Positions 24,675 through 32,356 of a DNA stretch of 64,000 nucleotides are shown one piece after another. A program made the position numbers and the translations under genes. Source of the stretch: Streptomyces barringtoniae (GTDB lineage: Bacteria > Actinomycetota > Actinomycetes > Streptomycetales > Streptomycetaceae); contig NZ_JAJHNP010000012.1 in NCBI RefSeq assembly GCF_020819595.1, positions 124,001 to 188,000 of the forward strand, in the 5' to 3' direction. Position 1 is the stretch's first letter. The number at the start of each line of letters is the position of its first letter. The notes under the pieces were generated by a model that was not told where the DNA came from, made no database searches, and worked only from the letters and a program-made list of their open reading frames with translations.

Positions 24675-26204
24675 ATGAATCCCTCCTCCGACCCGTCCGC
24701 CGCCCCGGCACCGCTCGTCATCGAGTCGTCCGTCGTCGAGGGGCTGCCCGCCGAGGCGGCGCTGCTGCTGCGCATGTCCGGCAGCCTCGACACCGCGGGC
24801 GCCCAGGCCTGGTCGGCGGAGCTGCGGGGCCACCTCGAACAGGCCGACCGCGCGGGGCTGCGACCCGTGCTGGACATGGCCCATGTGCAGCTCGGCGGTG
24901 CCGCCGTGCTGCACACGCTCAGCGAGGCGACCCGGGCGCGCAGCGGCCGCCCGGAGCTGATCATCGTCCGCGCCCGGCCCGGGGTGCGCGAGGCGGTGCA
25001 CCTCGCCCGCCTGGACGGTGTCCGGCTCTACGCCACCCTCGACGAGGCGATGCGGGAGCTGGCCCGGGCCGCCTCCCGGGTGGAGGAGCTGCCCGCCTGG
25101 CGGTCGCAGATGGCGGATCCGCTGCGGCCCAGCTACGAGGATCTGCGCAAGGAGGTCCGTGCGCTGCGCGCCCGCGTGCGCACCGCCCCGGTCATCGGCA
25201 TGGCGCAGGGTGTGCTCATGGTCCGCTACGGCCTGCCCGACTCCGGGACCGCCTTCCGGGCGCTGCGCGAGGCCTCGCAGCGGTTCAACGTGCCGTTGCG
25301 CGTCCTCGTCTCCGCCGTGGTCGTCGCCCGGCCCCCGGACGGCGAGGTGTGGTTCCGGGGCCGCAGCCCCGCGCCCGTGCCGCAGCTGCGGATCCTGGCC
25401 CGCGACGGCCGCGACCTCCGCTACCGGCGGCAGATGATCGACGCCGTGCTGCACGAGGCGCTCGCCATCGGGCGGGCGCCGGCCGGCTATGTGCGGCTCG
25501 TGGACCCGGCCGTGAACGCGCTGATGCCGGAGACCCACTACGGCTGCGCGGACACGTTCGTCGACCTGCTCGTGCGCGGCCGGGACGAGGGCACGGCCGA
25601 CGCGCTCGCCCGGCTGTGCGGACAGCGGGTGAGCGTGCCGGACGTGGCCGCCGACGCCCTTCTCTCCGAGGAGGCCCGGAGGGTCCTGCTGAGCACGGGG
25701 ACCGGTGCCCTGCAGAGCATCCCGGTCCTGTCCTCGGCCGGCTCCTGCACCGGTGTGATCACCCTGCAGTGGCCCGACGCCGGGCACCGGCCGACCGCCG
25801 CCCAGGCCGAGGCTCTCGGTGTGCTGGCCTCCGACACGGCGGCCTGGCTGAGCTGGTACGACCGCTCGGTGCTCCTCGACGCCCTCGAACACCTCCACCG
25901 GACGGTGACCGGCTCCGCCGCGCCCCCCGAGGACGGCGGGGGTGACCCGCGCCGGCCTGGGAACCCGGAGCCCGTAGGCACCACGCACCACCGGGAGGGA
26001 GTCCGGCGCATGTCCAATCCGCAGCAACCCGAACAGCGGCGCAGTGACAAGGGGGGCGCCACCCCGCAGGACAGCGGCCAGACGAAGGCCCGGCACGCGG
26101 CCGAGCGCGCCGCGGGCGGCCGCCCGCACGGCTCGGACAAGGGCAAGAAGGGCGGCGGCGAGGGCGGAGGCGTGCCTCCGGCACAGCAGCCCGACCACCC
26201 GTGA
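24675..26204 (+). CDS. STAS-ANTAR-GAF regulatory protein with a disordered C-terminal tail
   Basis: 509 residues. STAS domain at about 10-125 ('LLLRMSGSLDTAGAQAWSAEL', 'PVLDMAHVQLGGAAV'). An ANTAR helix bundle sits at about 150-215 with 'IGMAQGVLMVRYGLPDSGTAF', the conserved Ala/Met/Arg pattern of RNA-binding antiterminators. A GAF-like sensor occupies about 245-420. Residues 446-509 are a Lys/Gly/Gln-rich tail with no fold. An ATG at 26010 (residue 446) is preceded by GGGAGGGA, so the tail could also be made separately. It probably senses a signal and acts on RNA or on a partner switch. Confidence 0.72.
   Translation: MNPSSDPSAAPAPLVIESSVVEGLPAEAALLLRMSGSLDTAGAQAWSAELRGHLEQADRAGLRPVLDMAHVQLGGAAVLHTLSEATRARSGRPELIIVRARPGVREAVHLARLDGVRLYATLDEAMRELARAASRVEELPAWRSQMADPLRPSYEDLRKEVRALRARVRTAPVIGMAQGVLMVRYGLPDSGTAFRALREASQRFNVPLRVLVSAVVVARPPDGEVWFRGRSPAPVPQLRILARDGRDLRYRRQMIDAVLHEALAIGRAPAGYVRLVDPAVNALMPETHYGCADTFVDLLVRGRDEGTADALARLCGQRVSVPDVAADALLSEEARRVLLSTGTGALQSIPVLSSAGSCTGVITLQWPDAGHRPTAAQAEALGVLASDTAAWLSWYDRSVLLDALEHLHRTVTGSAAPPEDGGGDPRRPGNPEPVGTTHHREGVRRMSNPQQPEQRRSDKGGATPQDSGQTKARHAAERAAGGRPHGSDKGKKGGGEGGGVPPAQQPDHP
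26010..26204 (+). CDS. Possible small disordered protein read in frame with the preceding gene
   Basis: 64 residues from the ATG at 26010, beginning MSNPQQPEQRRSDKGG and rich in Gly, Lys, Gln and Arg. GGGAGGGA lies about 8-10 bases upstream, a better site than many in the window. It shares frame and stop with the STAS-ANTAR gene, so it is either the tail of that protein or an independent protein whose upstream neighbour lost its stop. No known function. Confidence 0.35.
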   Translation: MSNPQQPEQRRSDKGGATPQDSGQTKARHAAERAAGGRPHGSDKGKKGGGEGGGVPPAQQPDHP

Positions 26205-26216
26205 GCGTCCCGAACT

Positions 26217-26245
26217 GGCGCGGGGGACTGCGCGACCAGCCGCAG
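26217..26245 (+). repeat. Copy of dispersed Streptomyces repeat (partial)
   Basis: The text 'CGCGGGGGACTGCGCGACCAG' (less its ends) just after the ANTAR gene matches the core of the repeats at 31111-31161 and 60202-60287. It is a short intergenic element of a kind common in this genus; this copy is degenerate. Confidence 0.5.
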
Positions 26246-26353
26246 CTCACCCGCGCCCGGCATGCGACAGTGCGCCTGGAGCCGTAATCCGTGTGAGCCC
26301 CGGGCCGTGATCCGCACCGGGCCCGCGGCGCGACAGCCATTACGCTCCAGGCC

Positions 26354-26809
26354 ATGCGTATCTCCGTCTCGTCCGACATGGACGAACCCGTGGCCCGTTC
26401 ACTCGTCGAGGACCTGCGGCGGCGCGGCCACGAGGTGTATCCGCACGGCGCCCTGCGGCCCGGTGCCGACGCCCAGTGGGCGGCCTGCTCGGAGGCGGCC
26501 GCCCGTGACGTGGCCGAGGGGGCCGCCGATCAGGCGGTGGTGTGCTGCTGGACCGGCACGGGTGCGTCCATCGCGGCCAACAAGGTGCCCGGCGTGCGCG
26601 CGGCGCTGTGCACGGACGCCGTCACGGCGGACGGGGCGCGCCGCTGGAACGACGCCAACGTCCTCGCGCTGAGCCTGCGCCTGACCTCCGAACCCCTGCT
26701 GCAGGAGATCCTCGACGCCTGGTTCGCCGGCGAGCCCAGCCAGGACCCGGAGGACCGGCAGAACGTGGCCCGCGTCGGCCGCCTGGACGCCGCCCGGAAG
26801 GATTCCTGA
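26354..26809 (+). CDS. RpiB/LacA-family sugar-phosphate isomerase
   Basis: 151 residues. The fold starts 'MRISVSSDMDEPVARSLVEDL'. The loop 'CCWTGTGASIAANKVPGVRAA' resembles the RpiB active site, with Cys preceding TGxG as the enediol base, and 'NDANVLALSLRLT' is the conserved C-terminal strand. It would interconvert an aldose and ketose phosphate, possibly ribose 5-phosphate/ribulose 5-phosphate. The first residues depart from RpiB (SDMDEP rather than the usual GSDHAG), so a different sugar is possible. It is monocistronic; an 11-nt repeat AAGGATTCCTG spans the stop. Confidence 0.78.
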   Translation: MRISVSSDMDEPVARSLVEDLRRRGHEVYPHGALRPGADAQWAACSEAAARDVAEGAADQAVVCCWTGTGASIAANKVPGVRAALCTDAVTADGARRWNDANVLALSLRLTSEPLLQEILDAWFAGEPSQDPEDRQNVARVGRLDAARKDS

Positions 26810-26891
26810 AGGATTCCTGCTTCCTGGGGGACGCACGACGGACCGGCACGGGCAGACTGCCGGAGTGACTCGGTGTCCGGGTGCGATGGTC

Positions 26892-26936
26892 GCCGCCGGC
26901 TCAGTGGCCGCCGGCTCAGTGGCCGCCGGCTCAGTG
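26892..26936. repeat. Three tandem 15-bp repeats covering the DUF6479 stop
   Basis: Three perfect copies of GCCGCCGGCTCAGTG. On the minus strand each copy reads His-stop-Ala-Gly-Gly in the same frame, so the DUF6479 gene has its stop plus two more in-frame stops 15 nt apart. Confidence 0.85.
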
Positions 26937-27296
26937 GGCGCCGAGGCCGCCGCCGCCGAACGAGCCGCTGGAACCCCGGCTCCAGCGCGGCCGCTCCGTC
27001 GACTCGCTCGGCTTGGAGTCCTGGTTCCTCAGGTCGTACGGGGTGAGCGGACGGCCGCCCTCGGGGGTCTGGGGGACCTCCTCGTAGTCCCTGTTCTGCC
27101 GCACCTCGCGCACCGGCCCCTCCGGCGGCAGCTTGGGCTGCTCCTCGGGCCGTGGCCGGGGGGACTCGCGGTACTTGACGCGGGAGGTCATCCAGAAGCC
27201 GCCGGCGAGCAGCGCCAGGACGGCCACGGCCACGACGAACAGGAAGAGGCTCATCAGGCCGCTCGCTGCGGCCAGCTGCATCGATGCGGTATTCAT
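26931..27296 (-). CDS. DUF6479 single-pass membrane protein
   Basis: 121 residues. One strong transmembrane helix lies at about 13-36 ('LFLFVVAVAVLALLAGGF'). A cytoplasmic tail follows with 'RPRPEEQPKLPPEGPVREVR' and 'GGRPLTPYDL', the signature of the small actinobacterial DUF6479 family, and a Gly/Ser-rich end 'GSSGSFGGGGLGAH'. Function unknown. The gene is monocistronic and divergent from the Cys-rich protein. The stop lies in a 15-bp tandem repeat. Confidence 0.82.
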   Translation of the reverse strand: MNTASMQLAAASGLMSLFLFVVAVAVLALLAGGFWMTSRVKYRESPRPRPEEQPKLPPEGPVREVRQNRDYEEVPQTPEGGRPLTPYDLRNQDSKPSESTERPRWSRGSSGSFGGGGLGAH

Positions 27297-27461
27297 AAGA
27301 CAGGAATACCCCTCCCAGAACCGGACGAACCGGACACTATTCGTGACCGGTGGCGGACAGGCGGCGACCTGGCTCCTGCCGACGGCTCCCCGGCCGTGTC
27401 CGGGGCACCCTCGGGTCCCGCGCGGTGGTTTGCGGCCCTGCGCCCCGGCTACCCGCACCGT

Positions 27462-27833
27462 GTGACAACGCCGACTTCGCAGCAGCTCTACCGGTTCCTG
27501 GAGGACCGCTTCGCCTGTGCCCAGGCGTGCACGGAGTGCGCCCGGGCCTGCGCGGTGCGCGCGAGCCTGGTCGACCCGGACGGCACCGAACTCCATGAGC
27601 GCGTGCGCAGGCTCGGCATCATGTGCGCCGAGGTGTGTGACGCCACGTGCCACGTGCTGTGCGAGGAGAGCCGGCAGGACGAGGGCGAGATCCGGGTCCG
27701 ACTGGAGTGGTGCCGCTCGGTCTGCCTGGAGTGCGCCCGCGCCTTCGACGAGCAGCCCGGCGCCGAGTCGGCGGCGGCCGCCTGCCGGACCTGCGCCGAC
27801 GCCTGCTCGGAGTTCCTGGAGAGCCTCATGTGA
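27462..27833 (+). CDS. Cys-rich four-helix copper-storage-like protein (DUF326/Csp)
   Basis: 123 residues from the GTG at 27462. Fourteen Cys occur in CxxxC and CxxC patterns on helices: 'CAQACTECARAC' (about 19-30), 'MCAEVCDATCHVLCEE' (about 54-69), 'WCRSVCLECARAF' and 'CRTCADACSEF'. In Csp proteins such Cys line the inside of a four-helix bundle and hold Cu(I). No signal peptide, so cytosolic. A copper buffer is the best guess; metal identity is inference. No copper transporter or regulator is adjacent. Confidence 0.82.
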   Translation: MTTPTSQQLYRFLEDRFACAQACTECARACAVRASLVDPDGTELHERVRRLGIMCAEVCDATCHVLCEESRQDEGEIRVRLEWCRSVCLECARAFDEQPGAESAAAACRTCADACSEFLESLM

Positions 27834-27881
27834 GGCTGCCGCTGATGCGGAATTCGCCCGGGGCGCGCCATTCCCAATTTC

Positions 27882-27895
27882 TGAAACGCGTTCTA
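27882..27895. promoter_or_regulatory. KstR-type palindrome upstream of the acyl-CoA dehydrogenase
   Basis: TGAAACGCGTTCTA fits TNNAACNNGTTNNA, the binding motif of the cholesterol-catabolism repressor KstR of actinobacteria, at every fixed position. It lies 45 nt before the GTG of the acyl-CoA dehydrogenase, where a repressor would block transcription. No KstR gene is in the window. Confidence 0.6.
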
Positions 27896-27939
27896 CGGTG
27901 TGCGCCGTCAGGACCGCCCTTGGGGAGCCTGGAGGCGCC

Positions 27940-29118
27940 GTGCACCTCGACCACACGCCCGAGCAGCAGCGACTGCGCGCCGAACTGCGCGCCTACTTCG
28001 CACAGCTGGTCCCGGACAACGCCTACGCCCGGTACGCCGACCCGGTCGCGCAGAAGCGGTTCTACCGCGACACCATCCGCCGGCTCGGCGCCGACGGCTG
28101 GCTCGGCGTCGGCTGGCCCGAGGAGTACGGCGGGCGCGGCATGACGGCGATGGAGCAGTTCGTCTTCTTCGACGAGGCCGCCCAGGCCGGCGTACCGCTG
28201 CCGCTGATGGCGCTGAACACGGTCGGCCCGACGATCATGCGGTACGGCACGGAGGAACAGAAGGCGTACTTCCTGCCGCGCATCCTCTCCGGCGAGATCG
28301 ACTTCGCCATCGGCTACAGCGAGCCCGACGCCGGCACCGACCTCGCCGCCCTGAAGACCAGGGCCGTACGGGACGGGGACGAGTACGTGGTCGACGGGCA
28401 GAAGATCTGGACGACGAACGGCGACACCGCGGACTGGGTGTGGCTGGCCGTGCGCACCGACCCCGCCGCCCCGCCGCACAGGGGCATCACCATGCTGCTG
28501 GTGCCGACCTCCGACCCCGGCTACTCCTGCACGGTCATCAACACCCTCGCCTCCCACGACACCACCGCGAGCTACTACGAGAACATCCGCGTCCCGGTCT
28601 CCCGGCGCGTCGGCGAGGAGAACCAGGGCTGGCGGCTGATCACCAACCAGCTCAACCACGAACGCGTCACCCTCGCCGCGCACGGCACCATGGCCATCCG
28701 CGCCCTGTACGACGTGCAGCGCTGGGCTATGGAGACCAAGCTCGCCGACGGCCGCCGGGTGGCCGACCTGCCGTGGGTGCGCCGGCTGCTGGCCCGCACC
28801 CACACCCGGCTCGACGCGATGAAGCTGCTCAACTGGCAGATGGTGGGCGCCGTCGAGGACGGCACGCTCACCCCGCAGGACGCCTCCGCCGTCAAGGTCT
28901 ACGGCTCCGAGGCCCGCCGGGACGCCTACGCCTGGCTCATGGAGATCGTCGCGGCCGCGGGCCCGCTGAAGGAGGGCTCGGCGGGCGCCGTCCTGCACGG
29001 CGAGCTGGAGCGCGGCTACCGCTCGGCGGTCATCTTCACCTTCGGCGGCGGCAACAACGAGATCCAGCGCGAGATCATCTCCTGGATCGGCCTGGGGATG
29101 CCCAGGGTGCGGCGCTAG
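27940..29118 (+). CDS. Acyl-CoA dehydrogenase
   Basis: 392 residues from the GTG at 27940, with GGAGG five bases upstream. It is an FAD enzyme that introduces an alpha,beta double bond into an acyl-CoA. The segments are 'GWLGVGWPEEYGGRGM', 'FAIGYSEPDAGTDLAALKTRA', 'VVDGQKIWTTNGDTADWVWL' and the C-terminal 'GGGNNEIQREIISWIGLGMPR'. The last matches the FadE subfamily acting on branched or steroid-type acyl groups more than on fatty acids (inference). A KstR-type palindrome lies just upstream, and the MpaB-type gene follows after 9 nt. Confidence 0.93.
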   Translation: MHLDHTPEQQRLRAELRAYFAQLVPDNAYARYADPVAQKRFYRDTIRRLGADGWLGVGWPEEYGGRGMTAMEQFVFFDEAAQAGVPLPLMALNTVGPTIMRYGTEEQKAYFLPRILSGEIDFAIGYSEPDAGTDLAALKTRAVRDGDEYVVDGQKIWTTNGDTADWVWLAVRTDPAAPPHRGITMLLVPTSDPGYSCTVINTLASHDTTASYYENIRVPVSRRVGEENQGWRLITNQLNHERVTLAAHGTMAIRALYDVQRWAMETKLADGRRVADLPWVRRLLARTHTRLDAMKLLNWQMVGAVEDGTLTPQDASAVKVYGSEARRDAYAWLMEIVAAAGPLKEGSAGAVLHGELERGYRSAVIFTFGGGNNEIQREIISWIGLGMPRVRR

Positions 29119-29127
29119 CCTGCGGGC

Positions 29128-29970
29128 ATGGGCGACCCGGGGCTGTTCACGCCGAACTCCGTGACCTGGCAGATGCACGGCGACCCGATGATGTGGGTCG
29201 CCGGCGTCCGCGCGCTCTACCTGCAGGCCCTGCACCCGCGCGCGGTGCGCGGCGTCCTGCAGAACTCCGACTTCCGGCGCGACGCCTGGGGCCGGCTGAT
29301 GCGCACCGCGAACTTCGTCGGGACGACGACGTACGGCACGACCGAGGCCGCCGAGCAGGCCGGCGCCCGGGTGCGGAAGATCCACAGCATGCTGACGGCG
29401 ACCGACCCGCAGACCGGCGAGCGGTACGGCGTCGACGAACCAGAGTTGCTGCTCTGGGTGCACTGCGCGGAGATCGACTCCTATCTGCACGTCCTGCGCC
29501 GCTCCGGCTTCCCGCTCACCGGCGCCCAGGCCGACCGGTACGTAGCCGAACACCGGGTCAGCGCACGCCTGGTGGGCCTCGACCCGGAGACCGTACCGGC
29601 GAGCCGGTCCGAACTCGCCGCGTACTTCGGGAAGATACGGCCGGAGCTGGCGGCGGGGCCCGAGGCACGCGAGGTGGACGACTTCCTGCTCCGTCCGCCG
29701 ACGCATCCCCTTCTCGTCCCCGCGCGCGAGGTGCTGTGGCGGCGCGTGGCGTACCTGGCGTACGCCGCTCTGCCGCCGTACGCCCATGAGCTGTACGGCA
29801 GACCGGCCCCCGCACCCGCGGTCGTCACCCGCCGGCTGCGGGCCACGGGCGCGGTGCTGCGGTGCGTTCCCGCACGTGTGCGCTGGCAACTGCCGCCCAA
29901 ACACATCCTGCGGGCCATGGCGCGGCTCGGACCCCAAGCGCGTCCGGCACCGTACAAAGTCGGGCGATAG
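29128..29970 (+). CDS. MpaB-type (DUF2236) oxygenase
   Basis: 280 residues. 'LYLQALHPRAVRGVLQNSDF' and 'LLLWVHCAEIDSYLHVLRR' carry the His residues conserved in the DUF2236/MpaB family. This family includes latex-clearing-protein-like b-type haem enzymes and the fungal MpaB oxygenase. It may cleave a terpenoid or polyisoprenoid double bond, but the substrate is unknown. Nine bases separate it from the acyl-CoA dehydrogenase, so both are likely expressed from the KstR-like-controlled promoter. Confidence 0.82.
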   Translation: MGDPGLFTPNSVTWQMHGDPMMWVAGVRALYLQALHPRAVRGVLQNSDFRRDAWGRLMRTANFVGTTTYGTTEAAEQAGARVRKIHSMLTATDPQTGERYGVDEPELLLWVHCAEIDSYLHVLRRSGFPLTGAQADRYVAEHRVSARLVGLDPETVPASRSELAAYFGKIRPELAAGPEAREVDDFLLRPPTHPLLVPAREVLWRRVAYLAYAALPPYAHELYGRPAPAPAVVTRRLRATGAVLRCVPARVRWQLPPKHILRAMARLGPQARPAPYKVGR

Positions 29971-30086
29971 GCCGCCATACTGGACGAGCAGGGGGGTGTG
30001 GCGCGGATCGGGCCGGCGCGGCGCAGTGCGGTGCCGGGCCGGCCTTCCGGCGGCGGGGCGGACGGCGACGGGGGCGGCGGATCGCT

Positions 30087-32246
30087 ATGGGGGAGAACAG
30101 GCTGGTTCAGGGCCGGTACCGGCTGCTCGACCTGATCGGGCGGGGCGGGATGGGCGAGGTGTGGCGGGCCCGGGACGAGTCCCTGGGCCGGCAGGTGGCG
30201 GTGAAGTGCCTCAAGCCACTCGGGCCCGGCCACGATCCGTCCCTGGCCGGTGTCCTGCGCGAGCGCTTCCGCCGAGAGGCCAGGGTGGCCGCCGGTCTCT
30301 CCCACCGCGGGGTGACCGTCGTGCACGACTTCGGCGAGTCCGACGGGGTCCCGTACCTGGTGATGGAGCTCCTGGAGGGCCGCGATCTGAGCCGGCTGCT
30401 GCAGGACAACAAGGGGCATCCGCTGCCGGTGCGGGACGTGGAGGACATCGCCGCGCAGGTCGCAGCCGCCCTCGCCTACACCCACCGACAGGGGGTCATA
30501 CACCGCGACTTGAAACCGGCCAACATCGTGCGGCTGGCCGACGGCACGGTGAAGATCTGCGACTTCGGCATCGCCCGCCTCGGCCACGACATCGGCTTCA
30601 CCGCCCGGCTGACCGGCACGGGGGTCGCGCTGGGCACCCCGCACTACATGTCCCCGGAGCAGATCGGCGGCGAGCCGGTGGACCAGCGCAGCGACCTCTA
30701 CTCGCTGGGCTGCGTGCTGTACGAGATCGCCACCGGGGCTCCGCCGTTCGACCTGGAGGACGCCTGGGCGATCCTCATCGGCCACCGGGACACCCCGCCC
30801 CGGCCCCCGAGCGAACACCGCCCGGAGCTGCCCGGCCACCTCCAGCGCGTCATCCTGGACCTGCTGGCCAAACGGCCCGAGGAACGGCCCCACGACGCCG
30901 GGGAGTTGGTTCGCCGGATACGCGCGGGGCGCGGCGCGGCCCCCTCCGGCACGGCCGCGGAGATACCGGAGGCGAGAGGCGCGGCCCGGCTGCCGTCCTG
31001 GACCCGGGGCATGACCACCGGCCACAAGGCACTCGGCGCCGGACCGGGCGCGCTGAGCCCGGACGCGGGGGCGGCACTGTCGGTCCGCTGGGACGCCGTC
31101 CGGCGGGACGCGCCCCGAAGAGGCGCGGGGAACTGCGCGACCAGCCACAACGGACCTGCAGACGCTCGACAACCCGTACCGGCGTTTCCCGCAGCGCGCA
31201 CTGCGCCCACCGCCGAGCGCTCCGGTCCCGATCACCCCGAAACCCTCGCCGCCCGCTACGAGGCGGCCTTCGCGCTCGTCCGTGCCGGCCGGATCGCCGA
31301 GGCGCTGGCCGCCTACACGAACCTCGCCGAGGCCCGGGCGCGCGTCCTCGGCGCCGACCACCCCGACACCCTCGCCGCCCGCCAGGAGACGGCCTACGCA
31401 CTGGGCCGGCTGGGCCGCCACTTCGAGGCCCACCAGGTGTACGCGGAGGTGCTGGCCGCCCGGGTGCGCGTCATGGGCCCCGACCACCCCGACACCCTGC
31501 GCTGCCGCCACAACCTCGGCTGCACCCTCGGCCGGCTCGGCCGCCTGGACGACGCCTGCCGTACGGCCCTGGAGGTGGCCGCCGCCCGGGCCCGCGTCCT
31601 CGGCGCCGACCATCCCGACACCCTGGTCTCGCGCTGCGAAGTCGCCTACGCCCAGGGCCAGTCGGGCCGCTGGGAGGAGGCGCTGCGCATCTACCGCGAG
31701 GTCGCCGGGACCAGAGCCCGAGTCCTCGGCCCCGACCACCCCGACACCCTCGCCGCCCGCTACGAGACCGCCCTCAGCCTCGGCCGCCTCGGCCGCAGCG
31801 CGGACGCCCTGCGCCTGTACCGGGAGCTTGTCGTGGACCGCACCCGCGTCCAGGGCCCCACCCACCCCGAGACGCTGCGCGCCCGGCACGGACTCGGGGT
31901 CAACCTCGGCCGGCTCGGGCGCTGGGAGGACGCCCTGACCGAGGCCCGCGACGTCTGCCTGCTCCGCGAGCAGGTCCTCGGCCCCGCCCACCCCGACACG
32001 CTCGTCAGCCGCCGCGAGATCGCGGTCTCCCTCGGCTGGCTCGGCCGCTGGGCCGAGGCCCTCGCCGAGTACCGGCGGGTCGCCGCCACCCGCGAGGAGG
32101 TCCTCGGCCCGGACCACCCCGACACCCTCGCGGCGCGCGGCGACGAGGCCCACTGTCTGGAGCTCCTCGGCCGGGGCACCGAGGCCGGCGAGCTGTACCG
32201 CAGGCTCGCGGTGGTCCGCCGACGGCACGCGTCCGGCGGCACCTGA
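30087..32246 (+). CDS. Serine/threonine protein kinase with eight C-terminal 42-residue TPRs
   Basis: 719 residues. Kinase domain at about 8-285: 'GRGGMGEVWRARDESLG', Lys in 'VAVKCL', 'HRDLKPANIV' (catalytic Asp), 'DFGIARLG' and 'GTPHYMSPEQI'. No transmembrane helix, so it is a soluble kinase. A linker (about 285-375) contains a dispersed DNA repeat translated as 'RRGAGNCATSHNG'. From about 380 to the end run eight kinesin-light-chain-type TPRs of 42 residues with the invariant 'LGPDHPDTLAARYE...LGRLGR', a protein-binding scaffold. Targets are unknown. It is monocistronic. Confidence 0.93.
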   Translation: MGENRLVQGRYRLLDLIGRGGMGEVWRARDESLGRQVAVKCLKPLGPGHDPSLAGVLRERFRREARVAAGLSHRGVTVVHDFGESDGVPYLVMELLEGRDLSRLLQDNKGHPLPVRDVEDIAAQVAAALAYTHRQGVIHRDLKPANIVRLADGTVKICDFGIARLGHDIGFTARLTGTGVALGTPHYMSPEQIGGEPVDQRSDLYSLGCVLYEIATGAPPFDLEDAWAILIGHRDTPPRPPSEHRPELPGHLQRVILDLLAKRPEERPHDAGELVRRIRAGRGAAPSGTAAEIPEARGAARLPSWTRGMTTGHKALGAGPGALSPDAGAALSVRWDAVRRDAPRRGAGNCATSHNGPADARQPVPAFPAARTAPTAERSGPDHPETLAARYEAAFALVRAGRIAEALAAYTNLAEARARVLGADHPDTLAARQETAYALGRLGRHFEAHQVYAEVLAARVRVMGPDHPDTLRCRHNLGCTLGRLGRLDDACRTALEVAAARARVLGADHPDTLVSRCEVAYAQGQSGRWEEALRIYREVAGTRARVLGPDHPDTLAARYETALSLGRLGRSADALRLYRELVVDRTRVQGPTHPETLRARHGLGVNLGRLGRWEDALTEARDVCLLREQVLGPAHPDTLVSRREIAVSLGWLGRWAEALAEYRRVAATREEVLGPDHPDTLAARGDEAHCLELLGRGTEAGELYRRLAVVRRRHASGGT
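31111..31161 (+). repeat. Dispersed Streptomyces repeat inside the kinase linker
   Basis: It begins CGCCCCGAAGAGGCGCGGGG and continues through AACTGCGCGACCAGCCACAA and CGGACCTGCAG. The same core is found intergenically at 26217 and 60202. Here it is translated in the kinase-TPR linker without breaking the frame. Confidence 0.75.
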
Positions 32247-32356
32247 CGGAGACCGGGTGCCGCGGCCACCCGATCAAACGGCGCGCCCCCGGCTGCCCGG
32301 CCCACAGTCAGGGCACGCCTCTGGCCGCAATGGATCATCACGTGTTACGAAGAACC

